Below, piece by piece: positions 1 to 10,326 of a stretch of DNA of 64,000 bases. The notes beneath the pieces were generated by a model that searched no databases, was not told the origin of the DNA, and saw only the letters and a list, made by a program, of their open reading frames with translations. The translations under genes and the position numbers were made by a program. Positions within the stretch are counted from its first letter, which is position 1, and each line of letters starts with the position of its first letter. The DNA is taken from contig NQMI01000140.1 in NCBI GenBank assembly GCA_002270565.1, forward strand, positions 1 through 64,000, given 5' to 3'. The DNA is from Stenocarpella maydis (Eukaryota; Ascomycota; Sordariomycetes; Diaporthales; Diaporthaceae).

Positions 1-1450
1 CCCTAAATATTAAGAAAAAGTAGAAGAAGCCGCCGGTAGTGGCGGGAGAAGAGGAGGATAAGGAAGAGGAGGAAGCCGATAAGGATTTAGAAGCAGAAGA
101 CCCGGCAATAGCTGCGCTTAATGCACTAGGGAGAAACAAGGCTATAATACCTACCAAGGTCCCTAATTTAGAGGATATCCCCTATACCCGCCAAGCTCTA
201 TTTAACCTCCTCAAGTTCATAAAATACTCTACTAATTATAAGATCTATAATATAGCTTGGTAGTGCCTTTAAGAGAAGTTCTTAAATTAGGTAGCAATTA
301 TTAACTACCTTTAGGCCTAATATATTAATAAAGAAGAGAAAATTATTACTAAATAGGCTGGGCATAAGACCTGCAAGATCCTTAACTTTAGCTTATATAT
401 AACTTCATTAATAAAAGCTACCTACTATAAATTTAAGGTTTATCTCAGCTATAAGATGGGCAACATTCTCTACTTAGTTAAGGCTGCTAATGAGATAATC
501 ATAGATAGTTCTTATGCCTTATATTTAAAAGAAGCTCATTAGAAGACCTTATTACTAGAGAAATTCAATAAGTAGAAGTAGCTAGGTAAGCTTCCAACTT
601 AAATCTTATAGGCAGCCCTCAAACTTCTCTCCATAATAAGGAGTTCCATAATATATATGCTTAAGAAATAACTCCTATGGGGTAATTGCTTACTAGCAAT
701 ATACAATTATTCTATTTATACCTAATATAGCTTGCCCTATGTAAGCTGAATTACTAATAGAGAGAAAGCCGGTTATCCTTTTTAGAGAGAGGATATCTAT
801 AAGTCTTATTAGCTGGATTATAACCTCTTAATTAGAAACCCTCTCTTAGTAGTCCTCTCGCCCCAGAAGGTTACTATAATAAAGGGAAGATCTTATAATA
901 AGACTATATTTGGTGTAAATAAAGATAGCATCCTTGCAGCCTGTAGGAAGGCTATAATAGGCAAGAAGATAGCCTTAATAACCACTAGTCTGGGTAGTAG
1001 AGTAGGTAATAAGATGAGGGTGATAATAGCTTCTGTACAATATAATAACTTAGCATTTAAGTGGAATAATGAGACCCTCTAATTGCTTAATAAGGAGAAC
1101 TCCTATAGCAGGAAGAACTAGCAACAAAGCCATCTGATAGGATAAGCAGTTGGCAGCAGGGCTTATAAAGCTACCTACTTGCTAGCTTTCGAAGTAATAT
1201 TCTGCAGAGATAGCCTTAACACCAGGGCTAGCAGCCAAGAAGCCCCATACAAGGGCTTATAAGACTATCAACCAGCTGCCACGGGTGGAGTTGATTGTGG
1301 AAGACCTCGTTAGCGATAAGAAGGAGACCTAGGAGGAGATTTAGGTGCTTAGTTATGAGGTGGAACGGCCCAGGCAACAAAGAAAGTAGCAAAACACTAA
1401 GGCCAGAAGTCATAATAGTAGCAAGCAGAAGCAATAACGATATACAATAG
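1..1450 (+). mobile_element. RIP-degraded repeat ORF (unclassified transposon remnant)
   Basis: AT-rich DNA in which one frame (about 39 to 1145) stays readable for roughly 370 codons if in-frame TAG and TAA are taken as former CAG and CAA. Nearly all stops are of these two kinds; a single TGA appears near 750. C-to-T change in CpA on the coding strand is the known signature of repeat-induced point mutation (RIP) in ascomycetes. The readable product starts with a Glu/Asp/Lys-rich stretch and continues as a basic, Ile/Leu/Tyr-rich protein. I do not recognise a transposase, reverse transcriptase or integrase motif, so the element class is open. The frame fades after about 1150 into a basic Gln-rich segment ending near 1450. 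The element may continue left of the window. Confidence 0.7.
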
Positions 1451-1830
1451 ATGTGTAGTTAATAACTGTGTATTTCTGTTATGTATGGCAGACTGGTGGT
1501 GCAAATTAAGGTTGGCGCACTAAGCCAATATGTATCAGTGTACCAGCCGATTTCCTCGGTGCGAATATCCGTTCTCTTTATTTACATTTCATTAGCATAG
1601 CTGTAAAAAAGAGCACTATATATAGAGATTATAAAGATTATAACTTATATATACCTATATAGCTTAGCATTAGCCTTAATAAGGAAGCCTTTCCTCCGAT
1701 AGCCCGCATTAGGTAGGTAGCCAATTAGAGCCCTTATATTCTCAACAACCGTTGTCTGCTTAACAACCATTATCACCGCCCACAACGCTTGTTTGCCCGA
1801 ACAACAGTTGTTAGCTGCCTCGCATTCCCG
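1451..1830. other. AT-rich flank of the degraded repeat, no gene seen
   Basis: Sequence between the RIP-mutated ORF and the dipeptidase remnant. It begins AT-rich, with runs of TA dinucleotides to about 1680 as in the repeat, then returns to normal composition. This suggests the repeat ends around 1700. No reading frame or terminal repeat could be recognised. Confidence 0.4.
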
Positions 1831-2932
1831 CTACTGTACCTTCCACACATCCTCGACCGGCTTCCTACCAGCGGAGATACTCGCGGCTACCTGCTCATTC
1901 TTCTCCCAAGCCCTGAAGGCGGTACTCTTGTTAGCAAGTGCAACAGAAGTTGGAAAAGCCGGCAACCTACCAGATGATGTTCTGGCCCACTAACTTCCTG
2001 ACCTGCTCATCTGTAGCGCCCTCGTCATCACACCCTTGATGAGAGCGGGATAGTCAGCCACCGAGTTGGCCCCCTCGGCGATATCCGCCAGCCGGCTCCG
2101 TCAAAGTCGCCACCGATACCGACATGGTCCCAGCCAGCAACTTCAGCAACATGCATGATGTGATCGACCACCGTCTCGATTTTCGCAGACGCGGGAGTCC
2201 TCTCTGTTCAGGAACTGCCGGACAAACATGACCATGAGCACGCCCCCATTATCCTTCAGCCTCGCCAGCACATCGTCCGGGGCGTTCCGGAAGACCCTGG
2301 CGAGCTCGTAGCAAGCGCTGTGGCTGAAGATGACGAGCGCCTCCGTGACATCCAGCACATGGAGCATCGTCCTGTGCGACACGTGCGCCAGGTCGACCAG
2401 CATGCCCAGGCGGTTCATCTCGGCAACGGCCGCGCCACGTCGATCTGCTCCAGCGTGTCGCGGACGGCGTGGGTCGGGTCGTTGGGGTGCGCGAGCCCGG
2501 GGCCGCACTCGGCCAGGACGGACCAGAACTGCCCGCCCAGGCGGCCCTCCTTCATCCGCGCCAGGTCCGTATGGCTGGCCAGGCCTGTGGGGGTTCGAAC
2601 CAGTCAGTCCTTGCCTGGAGCCCGCGGCTGGGAGTTTGACGACGGCATCACTCAATCTCGCGGAAGTGAAACGACTTGTTGTCGTAGATGCGATTGTGCA
2701 GCTCCAGCCGGAGCAGGAATGGCAGGTCGTTGTGGCCATCAATCAGGGGCGTCGTCCGCAGGACCGCCTCCGTTCTGGCTGCGTAGTCATCATGGCTGAT
2801 ATGCGAGGTCGCATTCAACCAGAATGCGAAGAAGGCAGCCAGGGCGATTCCAGCCAGGCCCACGACACCTGGGGCGGTCCAGCTGCGGGACTTTGCCAGT
2901 ATCTTCTGCTTGCTGCCGGCGTCACCCATCAC
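1831..2932 (-). pseudogene. Broken membrane dipeptidase (peptidase M19, renal dipeptidase family)
   Basis: Family members are zinc dipeptidases. The N-terminal piece (2650-2932) has a membrane anchor and the zinc-binding DGHNDLP motif. A GT-AG intron (about 2588-2649) joins it to a HTDLARM...GGQFWSV segment. Further pieces read EMNRLGMLVDLAHVSH, VFSHSACYELARVFRN-type sequence, [15 protein letters not shown] and, after an intron near 1911-1970, a normal C-terminus ending PVEDVWKVQ. At least three defects are visible. After TLEQIDV the text jumps, out of frame, straight to EMNRLGM, so about 80 family residues including a Glu zinc ligand are missing. A frameshift follows FDGAG near 2090, and another lies near 2025 before TDEQVRKLVGQN. 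The ORF start at 2932 is not an ATG as read here (an ATG lies close by), so the exact 5' end is uncertain. Assembly error cannot be excluded for single-base shifts, but three lesions make a pseudogene likely. Confidence 0.65.
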
Positions 2933-3158
2933 GAATGAGTTTCTTGGCTCGGATGGTGGTCCGACTTCAACCCGAGCTGACCATTTGCTGGGAGAGATAA
3001 TTCATGGAGAAAGGACCATTGCAATTGAGTAGGGTTTACGCATTTATCCTTTCCACATGTCAGATTCATCAACTGGAACTCCCAAGTGGTGGCTCGCCCC
3101 CGCCGTCATGCACTAGATACCGTTGGATACGCAATTAATCGTATCTCTGAGCCATGTG

Positions 3159-4946
3159 TCACCTCACCGGTGTCAGGTACACATTGAGCGGTAACTTTGA
3201 CCACAAGAAGTAAACTCTCTGGTCCATCCAGTCAAATTCGGAATCCTCCAGTTCCATATCAAAATTGAACAAGAGGCGCGCCAGAATCGTCCGCATCTCG
3301 GCATAGGCCAAACTGCTCACCGATCAGCAGCCACTCTCACACAGAAACAACGACCTACTAGAGGCGCGACGCAGAGGATCTGAACTCACTTCTTCCCAAT
3401 ACAATCTCTCGGGCCCACACTAAATGGTTGGAGTGCGTCCAGCTTGTCGTCGGGGAACTCCTCGGGCGCGAGGAACCGCTCCGGCTTGAAGCTGAACGGG
3501 TCGCTGAAGTTGCGCGTGCTGTGGTACATGGCCCACTGCGATACTCCCACGACGGTGCCCTCTGGCACGAAGTGGCCGGCGATGTTTGCGCCGCCCTTGG
3601 GCACGACGCGGGGCATCGGGCCTGCTACAGGCGGGTAGCGACGGAAGGCCTCGCGCAGGCATGCGAGCACTGCAGAGATGCGTCAGTGAGACGTTGCAGG
3701 TGAGTCATGATCGGTGTGCTCGAGGAGGGGGCTCGGGGAGGGGGGTGACGATGTTGCGCGTGAGAGACGGGTTGAGGCAGACATACTGTAAGTAAGATTC
3801 TGGACGGATGCAAACGTGATGTCGTGTTCCGACTCGAATGCGGATCGTACTTCCTCCGTGACCCTGCGCAGGCAAGACGGGTTCTTGAGAAGCAGGTACG
3901 TAACGCCACACAAGAGCGTCGCCGTCGTCTCCGAGCCCGCGACGACAAGCAGTCCCGCGTTGGCCCGCAGGCGGTCGAACGGCAGCTCCCCCTTCTCCTT
4001 CTTGCGGAGCAGGCTTCCGATGAGGTCCGGCCGCTCGATGGTGAGGCCCATCCTCCTCTTGAGCGCCTCTTCCGTCCTCTTCCGATGCGCCCTGCGGGCG
4101 TTCGTCAGCCCGGTAAGAGAGGAGAGGACCGGCCCCATGCCCAGCAACTTGATGGCTGTCCCGAATGGCTGCCTTGAGAGAGTCTGCTCGATGTTCCTGA
4201 CCATCACGCTTTCGTTGCCGTGCTCGAGGCTGCCGAAGGGCTCGCCGAAGGCCATGTCGCCGATTATGTCGAAGGTCGTGTAGTTGTACCACCTGCGCAG
4301 GTCGAATGATGTCTTGGAGCGTATGAGTTCGTCCTTGTGCTCATTATCGGCCCCGTGAGCAGGGACGCATCGCTCTCGAAGCCTCCGCATCAACAGATCG
4401 ACGTATCCCTTCACAATTGGCTCCTGCTCCCGGAGGATCTTGTCGCTGAAGCCGTAGTTCAACTGCCTTCGGATCATAGTATGGTTGTCACGCGACTCCC
4501 CCAGCAAAGACGGCGTGATGCCAGGGGTCTGATAGAACAACATGGATTTGCCAAACTCCTCCCCTTTGGCAAATGCCCCGTTGTGATGCGAGTAGATGTC
4601 CGTCCACGCATCCGGGTCAGTAAACAGAAGCTCATCGGGCCTGATGCGGACGACGGGGCCGTATTTCTCCACAACGGGGAGGAGGTCGGTGGTCCATCTG
4701 CCCCGCAGGAGGGACCTCACGTTTGGGAGGCCAGAGGCACGGTTCGCGAGGGGGCCTGGGAAGTTCCGGAGAGGATGCAGGAAGATGTTGTACAAGCATC
4801 GCGAGACACTGAATATCACCAGCTACGGGTTGCCGAATGCCAGCGTCAGTCCAGGTCGATTTGGATGCAGATCGGAGCGTGACAATACATACCGCTACCA
4901 ACGCCCATGTTGTCGCGCCCATCACATGAGTGGGTAATCTATCCAT
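3159..4946 (-). CDS. Cytochrome P450 monooxygenase
   Basis: Four exons: 4893-4946, 3787-4822, 3390-3669 and 3159-3312, giving 507 residues, a normal P450 length. An N-terminal hydrophobic anchor (about residues 9-30) is followed by the proline hinge (FPGPLANR). The I-helix oxygen-binding motif AGSETT is near residue 313. The K-helix ExxR is E-A-F-R near 370, the PERF motif follows, and the heme loop FSVGPRDCIG carries the ligand Cys near 453. All three introns have GT-AG ends, and the junctions rebuild conserved text (QNLTY to MLACLREAF; CIGKN to LAYAEM). The general look resembles the CYP65/isotrichodermin-hydroxylase type common in secondary metabolism; that assignment is inference and the substrate is unknown. 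It probably sits in the ER membrane. The ATG at 4946 is the only start that supplies the anchor. Confidence 0.92.
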
Positions 4947-6067
4947 CTCGATGAGGTTTTGCCTGCTGGCGGTGGTTCCTTGTGCGTTGTGACTCGGCAG
5001 TTGGCGCTGTCAATTGAGGAGAACAGCGCAATATGGCGCACAGATGGACGATAACATGGAGTCCTGCCGCGCACAATGCCGCTTGCCAGCCCGGGACTCC
5101 AGGTGTCTGTATTTTCTCTGGGTGCTGCTGACGATATAGGTATATATATCTAAATCACTATCCCTTGCCAGATCGACAGAGATCCGAATACATGGTTGAC
5201 ATGCCTAGGCAAGATGAAATGTGGGCAGTGGCGATCGGAGGGATTGGAACTTCCGAAATCCCCATGGTTGGTTGCATCAGCAGCCAAATGATACTGTCGC
5301 ACTGCAGCCAAGCACTTTACAAGCTCTGTGCTCGGGGGCAGTCACAGCAGCATGAAACGTAACCCGGCCACAATAACCCCAAATCTGCAGGTGCTCCAAA
5401 AAATGGAAAAGAAAAAGACCAGACGAAACCACATCACTTTCAAATCCACATTAGATATTAATAAAAGGTAGATACCTGCATAGAAGATAATCTGGATGTT
5501 AAGAATTGAGTTCTGATTCTACGTAGCTAAGTTCGAAATAGAATCCAAGGCTGCAGTGGGTAAATCAACAGAAGAACCCGGAGCTATTACACGTCGGTGC
5601 CGTATTCGGCAGATGACGGTCCAACACTCAACATGTTCGCGCATTAGGCAGCCCAGCGGGTTTCGGTCTTTGGTCGAAAAGTCCGTGAATCAAAGTACGG
5701 CAGTTGGTGCCACAGTTTTGTTTGATGTCATTTCTGAGCTGTACGAAAGGGGGCTTGAGCATTCGAAACGGGTTTGGAAACCTCCAGAGGTCGTGCTCTA
5801 CTCGTAGTTGTCGGATGAATCCGCAAAACAGATGTGCAATCAGCGTCTTTCGGCCTTGGGAAAATGGAACGCACGTTGCACGCAAGCAGGGGAAGGTGGT
5901 AATCGTCAATCTACCTAAACGAAATACTATGACCAGAGTCAGTGATTGCGTCTGCAGGATATCCGAGAAGTTCTGATGCTGGACTCGGCCATGCCGCCTG
6001 CATGGCTGCCCTGTGACAGTATCTCCGCCTCAAGGATGCTGCAAACTGACACAATTTAGGGATTCGC
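4947..6067. other. Intergenic between P450 and FMO genes, no convincing gene
   Basis: About 1.1 kb holding the P450 promoter and the FMO 3' flank. Several short open frames exist on both strands around 5550-5910, but they lack family motifs and mutually overlap, so I treat them as chance. A short AT-rich stretch lies at 5400-5530. Confidence 0.5.
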
Positions 6068-8114
6068 TCAACTGCTGAATCCAATAGCCCGCAGACACCA
6101 AAGCAAAGTATTGACCACGATGCTGATCGGCGCAAATATCAACAGCGGGATGACAGTGTAGGTGAAGAAGAAAACCCCTCCGCCGGTCCTCCTCACCAGC
6201 CTGCCCAGCTCACCGTCTTCCCTCATCAATGCGGCGGCCTCCTGGGCGGTCTTGTCCGTAGCCCATGGCCCCACCAGGCGGAATTTGAACGGGAAGTTTG
6301 GGCCCATGGCCCAGGTGAAGAAGACTTCATTGCCGAATTTTCTCAGCACATGTGTCCAGGTCGGCGCGGACCCCATATCGAGTGCCAGCTGATAGGCGTA
6401 GCTTTCCTGGTCAACGCCACGCTTCGTGGAGGCGAAGTCGTGGACATTATCGCGTCTCTTGAGCTTGTAGTCCATTTCGTACCTGTCCACGGCGTTGCAG
6501 GAGCGGCGAGGAGGCTTGAAACCGGGTGAGAAGTGCGAGCTGAACTTCGGGCTGGTGATGAGATGGTATACCCAGTGCTGGGCCTGCAGCTCTGCGACGG
6601 GTGGAATGGCACCTGCGGCAATCAGGTCAGTACTCGGAAAGAGAGAGAGCCCTGCGAGAAAAGGGACTGCTTACCAAAGGCCGGTCGAATGAATCCAATG
6701 TACGCAATACCATCCTCAGCCTTCCGGTAGATGCCTCTGGTGACAGCGTCATCCAGCGACGGGTAGGTATCCCCCTTAGGAACGAAAGGGAACGACTGTT
6801 TATATCCAGTCGCAAATATTACTAAATCAGGCCGTATATCCTCCCCTCTAGCCATGGCCTTCGACTCCGGCCGATCATTCTCCTCAAAATGGACCACACC
6901 TCCCTCATCAACATGCGTCGGCCACGGCGCCAGGTCGATCTTCCGCCCACCAGTAGGCCTCAACTCCATGTTGAGAAGCCAGGTCCTCCACCGGTTGAGC
7001 CTCGACTGGCTCCGGTACTGCTCCGATATATAAGGCAGCGCCCTGTCGCTCTTGCAGATGAGCAGCGAGTCTGTGTGCAGCCTCACCGGGCTCACGCCGC
7101 CAACCCACTGGTCGAAACCGGCCCGCGTGCCCGAGATGGCCCAGGCCATGTTCGTCACGAACGCGTCGTAGACGGCCCACAGCCAGGGTCCTCGCTGGAT
7201 AACGGGCGGCACGTACGCCGTGTCGAACAGGGACGCCGTCGCGCAGTCGAGCGGCTTGCTTGGCTGGGCCGGGTCTGGCCCGCCGCTGCGGCCACCCGCG
7301 CGGAAGGGCTCCGGCACGACCTTGGGCGAGCATATGAATCCGTCGCGGTGGCATAGGATCACACGCTTTGTCGGGGACGTAACGGCCAGATGGGCGATGT
7401 CCATTGCCGTCTCACCGACGCCTAGGATTAGCACGGTCTTGTCTTTGCCGAACTGAGAACGAGTCTTGAACTGCGCCGAGTGGATTATTTCGACGCCTGA
7501 ATTCATAGGTGCACCTGGCTTTCGATCTAGGCTGTGGGAGACTGCTTTCTTATCAACTGCGGGACGTGAGGCGTTGAGTCCCGGAATGGCTGGTATGGAG
7601 GGATCTTGGTTCAGGCCACTACAGATAGCGATGGCATGGTACCCATACTCAGCGACCTGACCTTTGATTCCTCGAGTGGCGAGAATGTGCTGAGATGGGT
7701 GTTCCGGGTCCGGTCTCATGGAGATAACCTGAGTCGAAAGATGGATATGGTTCCAGAGCTTGAATTTCGCGGCATATGTCTTCAGATACTCGACGTATCT
7801 CTCGGGTGTCAGAAAGTCTGCCTCACCGTCCGGGACCCGAAAGTCAGAGAATGCCGTGAGGTATTTCGAGGAAACAAGCTGCAATGCCATATTGACTTTG
7901 GTGAGTCAAAAGAAACACGGTTGGGGGGGGAGGGGGCGCTCACCTCCGCATCTTCATAAACGCCGTTAGAAAACACGCCACCAACATCTTCGGCTTTCTC
8001 AAAAAGTTCCGCTTCGATTTCCACGCCTTGGAAGAAATTATGAGCATCCAAGAGATACTTCAGAGTCACGAGGCCGGACGGCCCGCCCCCGATGACGGCG
8101 ACCCTCAAACACAT
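6068..8114 (-). CDS. FAD/NADPH-dependent monooxygenase (flavin-containing monooxygenase type)
   Basis: Three exons: 7944-8114, 6675-7878 and 6068-6612, 639 residues. The start ATG at 8114 leads directly into the FAD Rossmann motif VAVIGGGPSGL. Exon 2 carries the second dinucleotide fold (LILGVGETAMD) and the FMO-type FATGY motif. Exon 3 ends with a hydrophobic segment (FFFTYTVIPLLIFAPISIV) that could anchor the protein to a membrane. Both introns have GT-AG ends (65 and 62 nt). The family hydroxylates heteroatoms or performs Baeyer-Villiger-type oxidation; the substrate here is unknown. It lies on the same strand as the P450 1.1 kb downstream, so the two oxidases could serve one small pathway, but no backbone synthase is present in the window. 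Confidence 0.88.
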
Positions 8115-9105
8115 CTTGAATATGACGGGACTTGAGAAATGCCAGTTGAGACTGAGTCGGAGAAGCGCTGAATTCTGCTCTGTACCTAGGTATCTAAGCC
8201 CACAGCCTATGGTGCATATGACCACGAGCTGTGTCTGAGACACAGGGCGTTCCCTCCGCTTTTTGGCAAATTGCGGCAGAAGCTCAAGCCGGTGGATACT
8301 ATCAGTATTCTTTGGCGCTGTTCTCACGATGTACCATTTCCTTGCCACAGATATGTGCTTGTGGCTTGAGAGAGTTCCCGACTGGGCAGGGGGGTAGTGG
8401 GGGGGGGTTCGCTGGCACCTTGGAGACGGGTGTTTTATGCCTCGGACAGATTTGATTTGGGGAAATAATCACGCGGACCATGTACTGAAGTCATGGCCTT
8501 GTTTTAAAAGGCCCTTCCATACGAATAGAGATTAGCACAATGTGCCGGTGGGTCATATAGTGCCATAGGATTGGGGTCGGTGCTGATGTCCATACGCTGG
8601 CTGACTGTGGAGTAGATAGCTTCGATTGACGTTCAATTACCCTGAGCCGTACGTCCAACCACGCACTTGCTTAAATAATTTCCTTCCAAGGTTCGCAGGC
8701 AGCGACCACGGAGCCAAAAGTTACTGCTGACCTTACCCTGCATTCTGCCACTCTCACTTTGCGGAAGCCCAAAGGTAGCCAACCATGACGAATACAACGG
8801 CACACAGTCATTCCTGTAGGATTGAATGTTAATGTACCAAGAACAATCGGGGCCAATAGGCATGTGGACTAGAAGGCTTCCAACTACCCTTATATGGAAT
8901 AACTCCATGCGTCATCAAATAGACTGACCTTGGCGAGATGGATTTGTCTCCTCCCAATACAAGTGATGCCAGCATTTCTGCCTGCCCATATGGCATACGG
9001 AGTCATCTGATCTCATCCTTTCCCACTTTTAAGCTCCATAGGAGCTGGTTCTAACCGCAGAGGGAATTTCCCCATGAATTTTGGACATGATCTCCCTCGG
9101 GCTGT
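8115..9105. other. Intergenic, FMO promoter region, no gene seen
   Basis: About 1 kb between the FMO start and the HET-like remnant. It includes a G-rich run at 8390-8410. No ORF with recognisable motifs was found. Confidence 0.5.
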
Positions 9106-9960
9106 TTGCTGTACATCCGCTGGCGATTGAAAACTGGTTCTTACTGCGGCATTGTCGCCGAACTCAAGCTTATCGACTCATTCCCCGAGCTACCCAAGCT
9201 TGTGAGGTCATGTCAGGATGGTTGTGACTTCTGTGGCTTCCTACGCCACGCAATCACGTCAGAAACTTCGAATTGGCAAGATTTCCGCAGCATATGCTGC
9301 AAAGGGTCTGATATTTTTGTGAGAATGTCAAATATGTGGGCAAACTTTAACGTAGGTTATAGCCAGCTGGCGCGATCGTCATCGTGGAAACCTCTACAAA
9401 TGACCGTTGACTGATAGACCGCAGCGCGATGTGGATCGCATAAATTGTGACATGATGAAGTAAATTCTTTCAACCTTTATACTGGATTACGAAGGGCAAT
9501 CTCTTCATGGGTACTCCCACAGGCCAGCGCAGTATTGCATAATCGTCCCTCACGTTCCTCATCGCTAACAGGCCGCCCGAACAGTCACGGATGTGGTTTC
9601 ACAGTATATCAAGTTGGGCTCGGTCATCCGTCATACTGTGATGAAGGGAGTCTCGTAGATAAACCAGAAACTTGCTTTATGCAAAGCAGGGCATGATCAC
9701 AACGTGTGTGGTCAGACATGTTTCCATGAGAGACTCCTCGAAGTGAGATTTGGGATCACTCCTCGCCTGAAATCTCGACAGGACATTCTGCGCGCAGATA
9801 ACGGCTCTGGACTCAGATATGCCGCCGTCAGCTACTTTTGGGGCTTCGGGGAGACACGCCCATGGATGCCAAGACGACTGCCGCCACAATATTCGATCGC
9901 CAGGCAGGTATTAGTGAGACTGAAATGCCACTACATAGGTAGTCCTCTGGGGTCCCATTA
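9106..9960 (+). pseudogene. Truncated HET-domain (heterokaryon incompatibility-like) remnant
   Basis: Two separated segments resemble the N-terminal half of fungal HET proteins. The first (about 9106-9414) has the typical SFPELPKLV...GCDFCGFLRHAI text. The second (9704-9960) has GLRYAAVSYFWG, the conserved core entry motif of the domain (usually RYAALSYCWG). Between them the frame is interrupted, and after 9960 the rest of the domain is absent. The first segment has no good ATG. HET proteins trigger non-self recognition cell death; this copy cannot encode a complete one. The identification rests on motif memory only. Confidence 0.55.
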
Positions 9961-10326
9961 GAGCCGTCCAGTATCTAGCTGGTTTCGTTCTTACTCAGAC
10001 AACAATACTCAAAAGTTTTTCTGAAAAAAAAAAAGAAAGAAAAGAAAAGCGCTGCAGGCGGCCTCAACGCGTAGTAGTAGTATACAATATTTGGGAATAT
10101 CAATGTGTGAGAGTCGGGTAAGCCTTTGGCTCTGGTACCTATCTTAGGTAGGTAGTTAGGTAGGCTCGTCAATGGTTACGTGTACATACATCCCATGCTA
10201 AACAGATGCTTGAACCTCGGGATAGAGCCAAGCATTTGGCACAATACCGCTATGCTCTACACAGACTCTAGATAACCAGAAAATGGTCCATTTCATTTAC
10301 TATATATTGCCCACGGGCGGGCATTG
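9961..10326. other. Convergent intergenic spacer
   Basis: Spacer between the HET remnant and the 3' end of the oxidase gene. It contains an A-rich tract (10022-10050) and several TAGG/TAGGTA repeats (10135-10165). No gene is seen. Confidence 0.5.

Noticed and set aside
2585..2625. B-box-like GGTTCGAACC suggesting a tRNA
   Set aside because: The word is palindromic and lies inside the spliceable intron of the dipeptidase remnant; no cloverleaf fits on either strand.
5556..5976. Overlapping ORFs of 80-93 codons between P450 and FMO
   Set aside because: They overlap on both strands, lack motifs and mostly lack an ATG in good context.
1831..9960. Starship or other giant mobile element as the cause of the accessory left part
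   Set aside because: No tyrosine-recombinase (DUF3435-type) captain gene or element borders were found in the window.
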